A DNA stretch of 12,937 nucleotides from assembly GCA_005772945.1 (NCBI GenBank), contig SXIE01000062.1:1-12937 (forward strand). Reading direction: 5' to 3'. The number at the start of each line of letters is the position of its first letter. Positions within the stretch are counted from its first letter, which is position 1. Position numbers and translations under genes: made by a program. This stretch comes from Pseudomonadota bacterium (GTDB lineage: Bacteria; Myxococcota; UBA9042; PHBI01). The notes beneath the pieces were generated by a model. The model was not told where the DNA came from and made no database searches. It worked only from the letters and a program-made list of their open reading frames with translations. Of the stretch, positions 7,401 through 12,937 are shown piece by piece.

Positions 7401-7990
7401 TCGAGCCGTGGCTCGGCCTGTCGCGCGCGGACGCGGCGGTGCCCGAGGTCGCCGGGCGCTTCGAGCACGTCATCGAGGAGACGCCGCCCGACCATTTGCC
7501 GCAGCGTCTCGGACTCATCGCGACGATGCGCGTCGAGCACCTCGCGCTTTGGCTCGAGGAGGCCGCGCTCGGCCTCTCGACGCGCCATATCGGCGTCCGC
7601 CTCGCCGCGGCCGACGCGCTCCGCGCGCTCATCCGGCGCGCCTGTCCGGTGTGCCGCGGCGAGCGCAGCGTGCGCTGCCCCGGCTGCGACGGCTCCGGCG
7701 ATCGGCCCTGTCCGCGCTGCGAAGGGAGCGGCGCCGTCCTCACGCGTTGCCCGGAGCCGGAGTGTACCGCGCTCCAAGCGCCGCGCCGCATCGACAGCCG
7801 CCGCTGTCCCACGTGTCGCGGACGCGGCGAGATCGCGACGACCTGCGCCTGCCAGGTCGCCGGCCCCAAAGGACGTGTGCCCTGCGATCTGTGCGGGGCG
7901 CGCGGGCGGCTGCCGTGCGTCGCGTGCGATGCGACCGGGGCCGCCCGGGCCGCGGGTTTCGGGGCCGAGGGGCGGTCGCCTACGGCCTGA
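4472..7990 (+). CDS. Large HEAT-repeat protein with C-terminal DnaJ-type zinc motifs
   Basis: This 1172-residue protein is probably cytoplasmic, with no signal peptide or membrane segment. Much of it is helical repeat of the HEAT/PBS-lyase type. Examples are DVEVRKALAQRA (~361-372), LLEALEDADEDVRFAAMDAL (~661-680), ELLQDDDDVRKAALQAL (~840-856), LARDPWWEVRQGAAQ (~900-914) and LAVDSEYRVAHAAREGL (~934-950). An Ala/Gly/Asp linker lies at ~375-402. From Cys1058 the sequence switches to a Cys-rich module with 16 cysteines in eight pairs over ~95 residues, including CPGCDGSG, CPRCEGSG, CPTCRGRG and CDLCGARG. These resemble the CxxCxGxG zinc motifs of DnaJ. No J-domain is visible. A scaffold, chaperone-like or protein-quality role is an inference. 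The ATG at 4472 has no clear ribosome binding site. The gene converges on the CotH gene 21 nt downstream. Confidence 0.88.
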   Translation: MGSPPRESAELYARAAGAGWALFARPRWTLADEDEALAPLSEEERLIALALVGPAASGANGPGTAHASGGIDGAIQRLTALGLSASVIDAALAGRGRDGPSLDRAWLDLEAGRGDRRLVVAVALALTGVLPLSLERADQVMRLPDPLVAAVVALAVGVAARRGDPSARAIARDIVTLGAASGGLDHAVLKGLGRGLLRAGATQLIHWARGAILDRELWGIAARRTTVLLARQFDPGRADLVSLIAEGVAVGVDRDSAGALVDELVACGAGSALAAYPLEHWPAPVRAALAARWCRRAGALSETEAQGPAEALPLPHAFLAHLPRERAPDVIGHVLERCGEDPLWAQEAGQALFRAWADHPDVEVRKALAQRAAGRSAPAGAADADGAAAEAGPVAEVVALPPSILARDELDRLRVALWSGDSEHVIELSTCVPLDRRVAAREALLGAIEVPNAALRRAIVEAVGRIGSQADGPRLIDAARRYRALEGTVATALRELGARGLAEGLAEVFKRRLKWADDDAVDDYCAIAGSEQIQYLLAALETRYYPSARAGAARAIARLGAHEVVFALRTLGLSDTQDAPRLAALAALHALTGTAPSAGEMAGHALLFRPTDELPDTIERAKEAGAQTLPGIRRTMARGSWKRRRAACEVLATVPGDEAVLCLLEALEDADEDVRFAAMDALAVRGWHPATPRERTLIALAARRPRELLEATADADGATLVGALRLGGHVFRAEVLEVLERLPTFEPDEAARAPIAVARLDIGAALAAPGGVEATLRGLDHTWQATPHRARFVRGLCEVDAVLLEDAARETPWSWRAREGICQALARPGDDAGVAALARELLQDDDDVRKAALQALAWIGTEAAAEGASQGLASPFQEDRDLVARALATFGKVALPLLERLARDPWWEVRQGAAQTYALWVCDVGTAVDRLLALAVDSEYRVAHAAREGLAKHGLLPSREAVCEAIGGAQTLTIEGLEPWLGLSRADAAVPEVAGRFEHVIEETPPDHLPQRLGLIATMRVEHLALWLEEAALGLSTRHIGVRLAAADALRALIRRACPVCRGERSVRCPGCDGSGDRPCPRCEGSGAVLTRCPEPECTALQAPRRIDSRRCPTCRGRGEIATTCACQVAGPKGRVPCDLCGARGRLPCVACDATGAARAAGFGAEGRSPTA

Positions 7991-8015
7991 CGCCCGGACT
8001 ACGGCTCACCGTCAG
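7987..8015. terminator. Possible weak bidirectional terminator between convergent genes
   Basis: CTGACG (7987-7992) and CGTCAG (8010-8015) form an inverted repeat that includes the stop codons of both convergent genes. The loop is 17 nt and neither strand has a T-tract, so intrinsic termination is only a possibility. The position between two facing stops is its main support. Confidence 0.25.
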
Positions 8016-10057
8016 TCGCAATCCGCCGGGCACAGCTGCGGGTTCTGCTGCTCGGCCGCGTCGCAGATCCCGTCCGGGCACTTCGGGCCCCCCGGATTCC
8101 CGGGGCCTGTGCCGCCGGTGCAACCCTGGGTCGCGGTGCTGGTGGTACCCAGCTGCGTGCGCACCGCCGCGCCACGCTTCGTCACGAAGCTCGCGAGGCC
8201 GAACGAGGTTCCATTCGAGCCCGGGCCCGTGCTCGTCGAGTCCGACACGAGGCCGGTCTCGAAGGCCTCGGTCGAGTAGAACTTCGTCGTGTCGGCGATG
8301 ACGTAGGGTCGGATCAGATCGGCGGCGGCGTCGATGCGCGCGGCCATCTGGCTCTCGGAAAAGAGACCGTCCAGCAGCTCGCCGATGATCGCGTGGTAGC
8401 GGTCGCGCAGCGCCGGGACGGCCAGGAGCTTCGCCACGAGCGGCTTCTGCGTCGCCACGCCGCAGGTCGGCGCGTCCATCGCGAACGCGATGAGGCCGTC
8501 CTTCGAGCAGTTGCAGTTGAAGTTGCCGAAGGCCTCGTTGGCGTCCCACGGGATCATCGCGAAGAGGCCGCCGTTGTCATAGAGGTAGTAGTTGTGGCCC
8601 ATGCCCAGGTAGCTGTCGAGGTTCACCAAGAGCGCATTGATGGCGGTCACGCGCAGGATCTCCTCGGTGTCCAGGACGGTTGCATAGTCGCTCGCGGTGC
8701 CGTGGTTGAGGACGTCCAGCAGGTGGATGAACGAGGACATGTCGGACGTGTCGGTGTTCGTCTCGAGCGCGACGCCGACGTACGACGAGGCGTTGGCGTC
8801 CTCCCAGCGCAGGTCCCCATCGGGCATCTCCGGCTTCAGGAGGTCGCCGTCCTTGTTGTCGAACCAGCGATCGATGAAGTCGCCGTCGATCGCTTCGACG
8901 ACGGTGTAGAGCCCGAGGTGCTCGCCCGCGACGGTCAGATCGACGAAGGCCGTGCGCGGGGTGGGGACGCCGAAGTCGCGCATGATCCCGTAGGCCAGCG
9001 CCTCGCGAATCAGCGTCGGATCTTTGAAGCCGTTGTTGAAGACCAGCTTCTTGAGGCCGAGCAGGCGCTGGTCCGGCAGGACGTCGTTGATGTCGATCTT
9101 GAAGCTGAAGCGATGGCTGGTCGAGCCCGCGACCGCGTTGAGGCTCGAGTTCCCCTTGGTGCGAATCATGACGTCCGACACGCGGACACCGTTGTAGGTG
9201 ACCGTCGCGGGGTAATCGATTTCCTCGCGCGCGGTGGCGATGAGGGCCTGCCAGTCGGCGGTGGTCATCTCGACGACGACCGGGATGACGCGATCTTGCG
9301 GGAACGGGTCGGTCGCGAGTGGCGCGCTGAGCGCCTGATTCGCGGCGCCCGGCGTCGGCGCGAGCATCCCGAGCGTGAGGCTGCCGTCGGGCAAGCGGCC
9401 CCAGCTGGCGCCTTCGGGCGCGTCGCCGGCGTGCCAGGCGAGCGTGTCGACGACGGTCCCCGACACCGTGGCGAGCGTGAGCGCGTCGCCGCTGCCGAGC
9501 CCGAAGGGGACCCACGGGTCACCGCTCGCGGGGGCTTCGGTGGCGGCCGTGACGACATAGAACGCACCCGGCTGGAGCGTCACGTCCGGCAAGGCCGCCG
9601 CGGTGTGGGCGGCGTTGTCGTCGACGATCGTGAAGTCGGAGAGGCGCACGGGCCCGGCGCCCGCGACGTAGAGCTCGAACCAGTCGGCGCCGCCGGTCGC
9701 CGAGGCGCAGACCATCTCGTTGATGACCCAGGCGGTGGTCGCGGGGGAGGTCTCGGTCGTGCTGGTGTCGGGTGCCGTCGGGGTGGTCGTGGCGATGGGC
9801 GTCGTGTCGGACACCGTCGTCTCGGCGGTCGTCGTGTCGGGCGTCGTGGTCGTCACGGCGGTGTCGCCGCCTGTCGCCTCCGCTTGGGTCGTGGCGTCGG
9901 AGGCGTCGTCGGACGCGGTGGTCTCGGCGGCGACCGCCGCGTCGCTCGCGACCGTCCCGGCGCTGTCGTCCGAGCACGCCCCGAGCGCTCCGGCCGCGAG
10001 TCCGGCGGCGAGTTGGGCGAGCGCATGAATCGGTCGGGGCCACGTGTGCATGGTCAT
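8012..10057 (-). CDS. Lipoprotein with lamin-tail (LTD) and CotH kinase-like domains
   Basis: This 681-residue secreted lipoprotein starts at the ATG at 10057, 7 nt after an AGGGAG site. The signal peptide runs to the lipobox LGAC, with the lipidated Cys at 28. A Thr/Asp/Ala-rich linker spans ~29-109. An LTD domain (~110-240) opens with VINEMVCASATGGADWFELY. A CotH domain (~247-600) includes IRTKGNSS (298-305), GLYTVVEAIDGDFI, NYYLYD (from Asn489) and IPWDANEAFG (Trp504-Asp505). CotH-family proteins are atypical kinases that phosphorylate surface or secreted proteins; activity here is inferred. The C terminus has a Gly/Pro segment and the Cys motif CPDGICDAAEQQNPQLCPADC, a repeat style common on surface proteins of myxobacteria and relatives. 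It is probably transcribed separately, since 112 nt separate it from bolA. Its own target protein is not evident nearby. Confidence 0.92.
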   Translation of the reverse strand: MTMHTWPRPIHALAQLAAGLAAGALGACSDDSAGTVASDAAVAAETTASDDASDATTQAEATGGDTAVTTTTPDTTTAETTVSDTTPIATTTPTAPDTSTTETSPATTAWVINEMVCASATGGADWFELYVAGAGPVRLSDFTIVDDNAAHTAAALPDVTLQPGAFYVVTAATEAPASGDPWVPFGLGSGDALTLATVSGTVVDTLAWHAGDAPEGASWGRLPDGSLTLGMLAPTPGAANQALSAPLATDPFPQDRVIPVVVEMTTADWQALIATAREEIDYPATVTYNGVRVSDVMIRTKGNSSLNAVAGSTSHRFSFKIDINDVLPDQRLLGLKKLVFNNGFKDPTLIREALAYGIMRDFGVPTPRTAFVDLTVAGEHLGLYTVVEAIDGDFIDRWFDNKDGDLLKPEMPDGDLRWEDANASSYVGVALETNTDTSDMSSFIHLLDVLNHGTASDYATVLDTEEILRVTAINALLVNLDSYLGMGHNYYLYDNGGLFAMIPWDANEAFGNFNCNCSKDGLIAFAMDAPTCGVATQKPLVAKLLAVPALRDRYHAIIGELLDGLFSESQMAARIDAAADLIRPYVIADTTKFYSTEAFETGLVSDSTSTGPGSNGTSFGLASFVTKRGAAVRTQLGTTSTATQGCTGGTGPGNPGGPKCPDGICDAAEQQNPQLCPADCD

Positions 10058-10169
10058 CGAGCATCTCCCTTTGGGTATCCTATCCCTTACCCAGAGGCGC
10101 CCGTCGGGCTCCATGGCTATCGGGATAACGCGGTTGTCTGTGCGCGCGACGGCAGGCGCGTTCGTCGCT
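10058..10169 (-). promoter_or_regulatory. Leader of the CotH lipoprotein gene
   Basis: On the minus strand, AGGGAG (complement of 10065-10070) is the ribosome binding site and fixes the start at 10057. Just upstream, TGGGTA (10072-10077) and TACCCA (10088-10093) form a 6-bp inverted repeat around a 10-nt loop, so the leader may fold or bind a protein there. I see no convincing -35/-10 pair, though the region must hold the promoter if the gene is not read through from bolA. Confidence 0.4.
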
Positions 10170-10418
10170 TCAGCGGGTCGGGCGCGGTTCGCCCGGCGCG
10201 AGCGTGGTCAGGCTGAGTGCATGGATGGGCCCCTTCATCTCCTCGGCCAATGCTTGGTACACCAAGCGATGCCGCGCCACGGGCCCGACGCCCGCGAACG
10301 CCGCGCTGACGATGACCGCCTGCCAGTGGTCCTGGCCGCCCGTCAGATCGGTGAGCTGCAGGTCGGCGTCGGGGAAGGCATTCACAAGGAGAGCGCGCAG
10401 GTCGGCGGACGCGATCAT
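10170..10418 (-). CDS. BolA/IbaG family protein
   Basis: This 82-residue protein matches almost the whole BolA fold. It has the mid-protein LTGGQDHWQAVIVS, the helix signature VARHRLVYQALAEEM and the C-terminal IHALSLTTLAPGE. BolA proteins partner monothiol glutaredoxins in [2Fe-2S] handling and affect stress and envelope traits. The conserved His of the RHR segment is present. No glutaredoxin gene lies in the window. The ATG at 10418 overlaps the stop of the upstream MBL hydrolase gene (ATGA), so the two are probably translated together. AAGGA lies about 11 nt upstream. The wording around GGQDHW looks more like the YrbA/IbaG subgroup than BolA proper, so no symbol is given. Confidence 0.9.
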   Translation of the reverse strand: MIASADLRALLVNAFPDADLQLTDLTGGQDHWQAVIVSAAFAGVGPVARHRLVYQALAEEMKGPIHALSLTTLAPGEPRPTR

Positions 10419-11347
10419 GGGGTCGTAAGTCCTTGTGGAGGGGGCAGGGGCGAGGCCGCGGGCGGGGCGCTCGCGAAGCTGGTGAGCGGCAGCGTGACGA
10501 CGGTTGGCTCGCCCGAGACCGCGCGCAGATCGTCGACGAAGCGGCCGAAGTCCGTGCGCGGCAAGAGCATCATCGGCTTGTCGGCGCGCCGGAACATGTT
10601 GTCGTAGTGCATCGGTATGACCGCGCCCGGCGACAGCGCGGCGACGGTGCGCGGGATGAACTTCTCGGTCGCGAAGCGCGCGACGATGCAGAGGAGGAGC
10701 AGGTCGACGCCGCGCGCCTCGCTCGGGATCTGGTCCTCGGCGAGGTTCGCGCTGCCCAGGTGGTACATGCGGAAGTCGCCGTACTCGATGAGGAAATTGA
10801 AGACGTCGCCGCAGCGATAGGCGCCGCCCTTGAGCCCGCCCCCGGCGATATCGCAGGTGCACGGGATGTCGCCCGCATAGGGCACGCGCCCGCCGAGCGC
10901 GAACGTCGAGTGCGCGCTCGGGACGGCGGTCACGCGGAAGGAGCCGCAGTCGAAGGTCGTCCGCCGACCATGCTCGAGCGCGGTCGCGGCCTCGGAGCCG
11001 TGGGCCTGCATGAGGTTCGCGGTCGAGCGGCTGCCGTAGACGTGGGCGCCGGTGAGCTTCGCGAGGAGCGGCACGTCGAGCGCGTGATCGAAGTGCGAGT
11101 GGCTCACGAGGATGGCGCGCGCGCGTGCGTGGGCCGCGTCGGCGGCGAGTGCGGCAATGCGATCGGCGTGCGGGACCAGCTTGCGAAAGAGGAAGCGGCC
11201 GAGCGAGACGCGCGTGAGGTACGGGTCGATATACAGAACGGCGTCGGGCGCGACGAGCTCGAAGCCGGCCGTGCCGAGCCACCGAATCCGGAGGTCGCGC
11301 GGGCCGCTGAAAGCCGCGGCGGGAAGCTGGAAGTCGCGCGGGTGCAT
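10415..11347 (-). CDS. MBL-fold metal-dependent hydrolase (UlaG-like)
   Basis: This is a 310-residue cytoplasmic metallo-beta-lactamase-fold protein. The N terminus reads RIRWLGTAGFEL, then LYIDPYLTRVSLGRFLF. The metal motif HSHFDH is at 83-88 (His83, His85, Asp87, His88). Further ligand candidates are the His of PSAHSTF, the Asp of PYAGDIP and the His of PMHYDN. The layout resembles UlaG-type lactonases and other uncharacterised MBL hydrolases; the substrate is not known. A short CTC segment after GDIP adds cysteines that are not part of the usual site. The C-terminal ~25 residues are Ala/Pro-rich. No ribosome binding site is visible before the ATG at 11347, which lies only 21 nt from the divergent thiD start. 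It overlaps bolA by four bases. Confidence 0.88.
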   Translation of the reverse strand: MHPRDFQLPAAAFSGPRDLRIRWLGTAGFELVAPDAVLYIDPYLTRVSLGRFLFRKLVPHADRIAALAADAAHARARAILVSHSHFDHALDVPLLAKLTGAHVYGSRSTANLMQAHGSEAATALEHGRRTTFDCGSFRVTAVPSAHSTFALGGRVPYAGDIPCTCDIAGGGLKGGAYRCGDVFNFLIEYGDFRMYHLGSANLAEDQIPSEARGVDLLLLCIVARFATEKFIPRTVAALSPGAVIPMHYDNMFRRADKPMMLLPRTDFGRFVDDLRAVSGEPTVVTLPLTSFASAPPAASPLPPPQGLTTP

Positions 11348-11368
11348 CGGTGCTATCGTCGCACGGTC
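11348..11368. promoter_or_regulatory. 21-nt divergent start region between the MBL gene and thiD
   Basis: Both facing starts lack a visible Shine-Dalgarno sequence. On the plus strand, TGCTATCGT (11351-11359) fits an extended -10 box (TGnTAnnnT). It would place transcription start within a few bases of the ATG at 11369, hence a leaderless or near-leaderless thiD message. If thiD starts at 11423, the same promoter would give a ~57-nt leader. The matching -35 region is unremarkable. Confidence 0.35.
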
Positions 11369-12271
11369 ATGGCGCCCTTTGAACCCCAATCGTCCGCCTC
11401 GGGCCCTTCGCCGTCGGGTCCGATGCGCATCGTCGTCCTCGCGATCGGCGGCTCGGACTCGAGCGGCGGGGCGGGGATCCAGGCCGACTTGCGGACGGTG
11501 CTCGCGCACGGGCTGCACGCCGCGACGACCATCACGGCGATCACCGCGCAGGGGCCGCGCGGGTTTCGTGGGTGGCTGCCCGTGCCGACCGAGCTGGTGC
11601 GGGCGCAGCTCGAGGCGGCGTTTGATTGGCCGATCGGCGCGGTCAAGACGGGCATGCTCGCGAACGCGGCGATCGTGCGCGCCCTCGCGGAGGCGCTCTC
11701 GCGCGAGGCTGGCACGTCCCAGATTCCACTGGTCGTCGACCCCGTGCTCGGGTCCTCGAGCGGCGCCGAGCTCCTCGATGCCGAGGGCCGCTCGTCGCTC
11801 GTCGCCGAGCTGTTCCCGCGCGCCACCGTCATCACCCCGAACCGTCCCGAGGCGGCCGCGCTCTCGGGCCTCGCGCTCAGCGCGTCGCCCGCCGAGCATG
11901 CGGCCGCGATCGCCCGCCTCGCCCCGCGCGCCGTCATCGTCGTCAAGGGCGGTCATGGGGACGCAAGCGCATCATCTCAAATGACCGCCCGGGACACCGC
12001 GCGCTTTCCCGACGGCCGCATCGTCCACCTCGATGCCCCCCGAATCGCGACCGACGCGACGCAAGGAACGGGTTGCACGTTCGCGTCGGCGATCGCTGCG
12101 CAGCTCGCGCGCGGCAGCGATGTCCTCGAGGCGCTCGTGTCGGCGAAGGCTTACCTGACCGGCGCGCTCTCCCATGCGGTGCCGCTCGTGACGCGGCACG
12201 CCGGCAAGTCGGGTCCGCTGGCGCACCTTTGGAACCTGACTCGGCGTGACCCCTTCGCGCCGGACGGTTGA
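11369..12271 (+). CDS. thiD: Hydroxymethylpyrimidine/phosphomethylpyrimidine kinase
   Basis: This 300-residue ribokinase-fold enzyme phosphorylates HMP and HMP-phosphate in thiamine pyrimidine synthesis or salvage. Diagnostic segments are IGGSDSSGGAGIQADLRT (26-43), AITAQGP, VKTGMLAN, VVDPVLGSSSG, VITPNRPEA, VVKGGHG and QGTGCTFASAIAA, where GTGC spans 233-236. The family usually begins at MRIVVLAIGGSDSS, which is ATG 11423 here. The ATG at 11369 adds 18 Ser/Pro-rich residues, so either start is possible. No other thiamine gene and no TPP riboswitch is visible nearby. Between VKGGHG and DTARFPDG the sequence carries ASASSQMTAR, encoded by unusually A/T-rich codons (about 11962-11985), in place of the usual short loop. 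A pyridoxal kinase role is less likely from the motifs. Confidence 0.93.
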   Translation: MAPFEPQSSASGPSPSGPMRIVVLAIGGSDSSGGAGIQADLRTVLAHGLHAATTITAITAQGPRGFRGWLPVPTELVRAQLEAAFDWPIGAVKTGMLANAAIVRALAEALSREAGTSQIPLVVDPVLGSSSGAELLDAEGRSSLVAELFPRATVITPNRPEAAALSGLALSASPAEHAAAIARLAPRAVIVVKGGHGDASASSQMTARDTARFPDGRIVHLDAPRIATDATQGTGCTFASAIAAQLARGSDVLEALVSAKAYLTGALSHAVPLVTRHAGKSGPLAHLWNLTRRDPFAPDG

Positions 12272-12291
12272 CCACCGCGGCGCCCTCTGTC

Positions 12292-12843
12292 ATGAATGAC
12301 CGTATGGTCGCACTTCTTGATCCGGCTCCGTCCTTCCGGATGTTCTCGACAGCGGAACAGGCCATCGTGCTTGCCCTTGCCGAGGTCGCCACCCCCGCGG
12401 GTCGGCGCGTGCCGGCGGTGGGGCCCGAGCTCGTCGCGGACCTCGAGCGCGTGCTCCTTCGCTACGGCGGGGCCGCGCTCTCGGGCTACGCCTCGGCGCT
12501 GCATGCGCTCGAATGGGCGGCGCTGCCGCTCAAGGGCGCGCGCTTTTCGCGGCTCGATGCCAGCGCGCGCTCGACGCTCCTCGGGCAGCTCGCGGCGCAG
12601 CCCGCGTTCCAGCGCGTCCTGCGCGTCCTCTTCGCGCCGCTCAAGTCGGCGCGCACGCTCGCCCCGGGCCTCCATCAGGCGCTCGGCGCGCCGCTCTACG
12701 ACGGGCCCCCGCCGGTCCGCGAGACGGCGCGCTGGCAGCGCCAACTGATCGACGCGCGCACGCTCACCGACGGCGAGGTGCTCGAGGCCGACGTCGTCGT
12801 CGTCGGTTCAGGCGCCGGCGGGGCCACCGTGGCGAGATTGTAG
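12292..12843 (+). CDS. GMC-type oxidoreductase, truncated after the N-terminal region
   Basis: Only 183 residues are readable, against more than 500 usual for this family. Residues ~14-150 are a helical N-terminal region (MFSTAEQAIVLALAEVATPAG and onward) of the kind found before the FAD domain in long-chain alcohol oxidase-like and related GMC proteins. The FAD-binding dinucleotide motif then starts, VVVVGSGAGGATVARL, and ends at once in TAG (12841-12843). The missing part would carry the remaining FAD domain and the catalytic His. The sequence after ~12840 belongs to another gene in the opposite direction, so this is a broken gene or a contig artefact. The start is uncertain: TTG 12268 overlaps the thiD stop (TTGA), while ATG 12292 and ATG 12304 are alternatives. 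None has a good ribosome binding site. Confidence 0.65.
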   Translation: MNDRMVALLDPAPSFRMFSTAEQAIVLALAEVATPAGRRVPAVGPELVADLERVLLRYGGAALSGYASALHALEWAALPLKGARFSRLDASARSTLLGQLAAQPAFQRVLRVLFAPLKSARTLAPGLHQALGAPLYDGPPPVRETARWQRQLIDARTLTDGEVLEADVVVVGSGAGGATVARL

Positions 12844-12937
12844 TGTTCAAGACGCCCAGGAAATCACGTACCTGGGCCGGAATATTGTCGGCACCGAGGC
12901 TGACACGCACAGCGCCGCGGGCGAGTTCGGGCGCGAC
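12837..12937 (-). CDS. Cysteine desulfurase-like, C-terminal fragment
   Basis: Reading the minus strand from the window edge gives VAPELARGAVRVSLG followed by ADNIPAQVRDFLGVLNTTI. This fits the extreme C terminus of NifS/IscS-type cysteine desulfurases, where AVRxSLGxxNT precedes the last helix. The fold is PLP aminotransferase class V, but the active-site Lys and Cys are outside the window. The frame then runs into the antisense of the GMC gene with no stop at the expected place, so the gene lacks its proper end. Codon use (AAT, ATT, GTA, ACT, ACA) is less GC-biased than in the rest of the window. By my count 12841-12900 is about 57% GC. The junction point is only known to within several bases. 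Confidence 0.55.

Noticed and set aside
6454..8301. 615-residue plus-strand frame overlapping the HEAT gene end and running past it
   Set aside because: Arg/Pro/Ala-rich frame-shift shadow of the HEAT gene with no domain signature.
8393..10216. 607-residue plus-strand frame opposite the CotH lipoprotein
   Set aside because: Val/Arg/Gly-rich low-complexity translation without family features. The minus strand has lipobox, LTD and CotH motifs plus a good ribosome binding site.
10433..11368. Upstream extension of the thiD frame opposite the MBL hydrolase
   Set aside because: The open frame continues upstream, but the ThiD family N terminus begins near 11423. The upstream part is antisense to a well-supported metallo-hydrolase.
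12855..12876. CCCAGG/CCTGGG inverted repeat near the right edge as a transposon end
   Set aside because: It lies inside a readable cysteine desulfurase C terminus and is short. There is no flanking duplication, so coincidence within coding sequence is more likely.

Overview
The window is very GC-rich, with coding regions strongly biased to G or C at third codon positions. It looks like chromosomal DNA from a Myxococcota or related former deltaproteobacterial lineage. Three things suggest this: a mevalonate-pathway operon, a large HEAT-repeat protein ending in DnaJ-type zinc motifs, and a Thr-rich surface lipoprotein with a LTD domain, a CotH domain and a short Cys-rich tail. The assignment is an inference from gene content; there is no rRNA or other marker here. 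I see no tRNA, rRNA or CRISPR array.

Layout. Positions 1-3771 (+) hold a tightly packed isoprenoid operon: the 3' part of mevalonate kinase, diphosphomevalonate decarboxylase, phosphomevalonate kinase and a trans-type polyprenyl diphosphate synthase. Successive genes overlap by ATGA or GTGA. Together they take mevalonate to IPP and on to a longer prenyl diphosphate. Positions 3884-4396 (+) hold a small unrecognised protein. Positions 4472-7990 (+) hold the 1172-residue HEAT/zinc-motif protein, which converges on the CotH lipoprotein gene (10057-8012, -). Upstream of CotH on the minus strand are bolA (10418-10170) and an MBL-fold hydrolase (11347-10415), which overlap by ATGA. Divergent from the hydrolase is thiD (11369-12271, +), followed by the 5' part of a GMC-type oxidoreductase (from about 12292).

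The GMC gene breaks off inside its FAD-binding glycine motif at about 12840. The last ~97 bases instead encode, on the minus strand, what looks like the C-terminal end of a cysteine desulfurase with different base composition. This is either a real rearrangement or a chimeric contig end.

The most interesting non-gene signal is a pair of palindromic elements in the mevalonate operon. The clearer one, at the phosphomevalonate kinase/prenyl synthase junction, is flanked by a perfect 12-bp direct repeat that duplicates the stop/start overlap. It looks like a small inserted palindrome that left the reading frame open and added 36 codons to the synthase. A second, smaller palindrome encodes the C-terminal tail of mevalonate kinase and shares its end sequences.

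I did not find a clearly new multi-gene system. The palindromic element family, the HEAT/DnaJ-zinc fusion and the terminal junction are the parts most worth checking.
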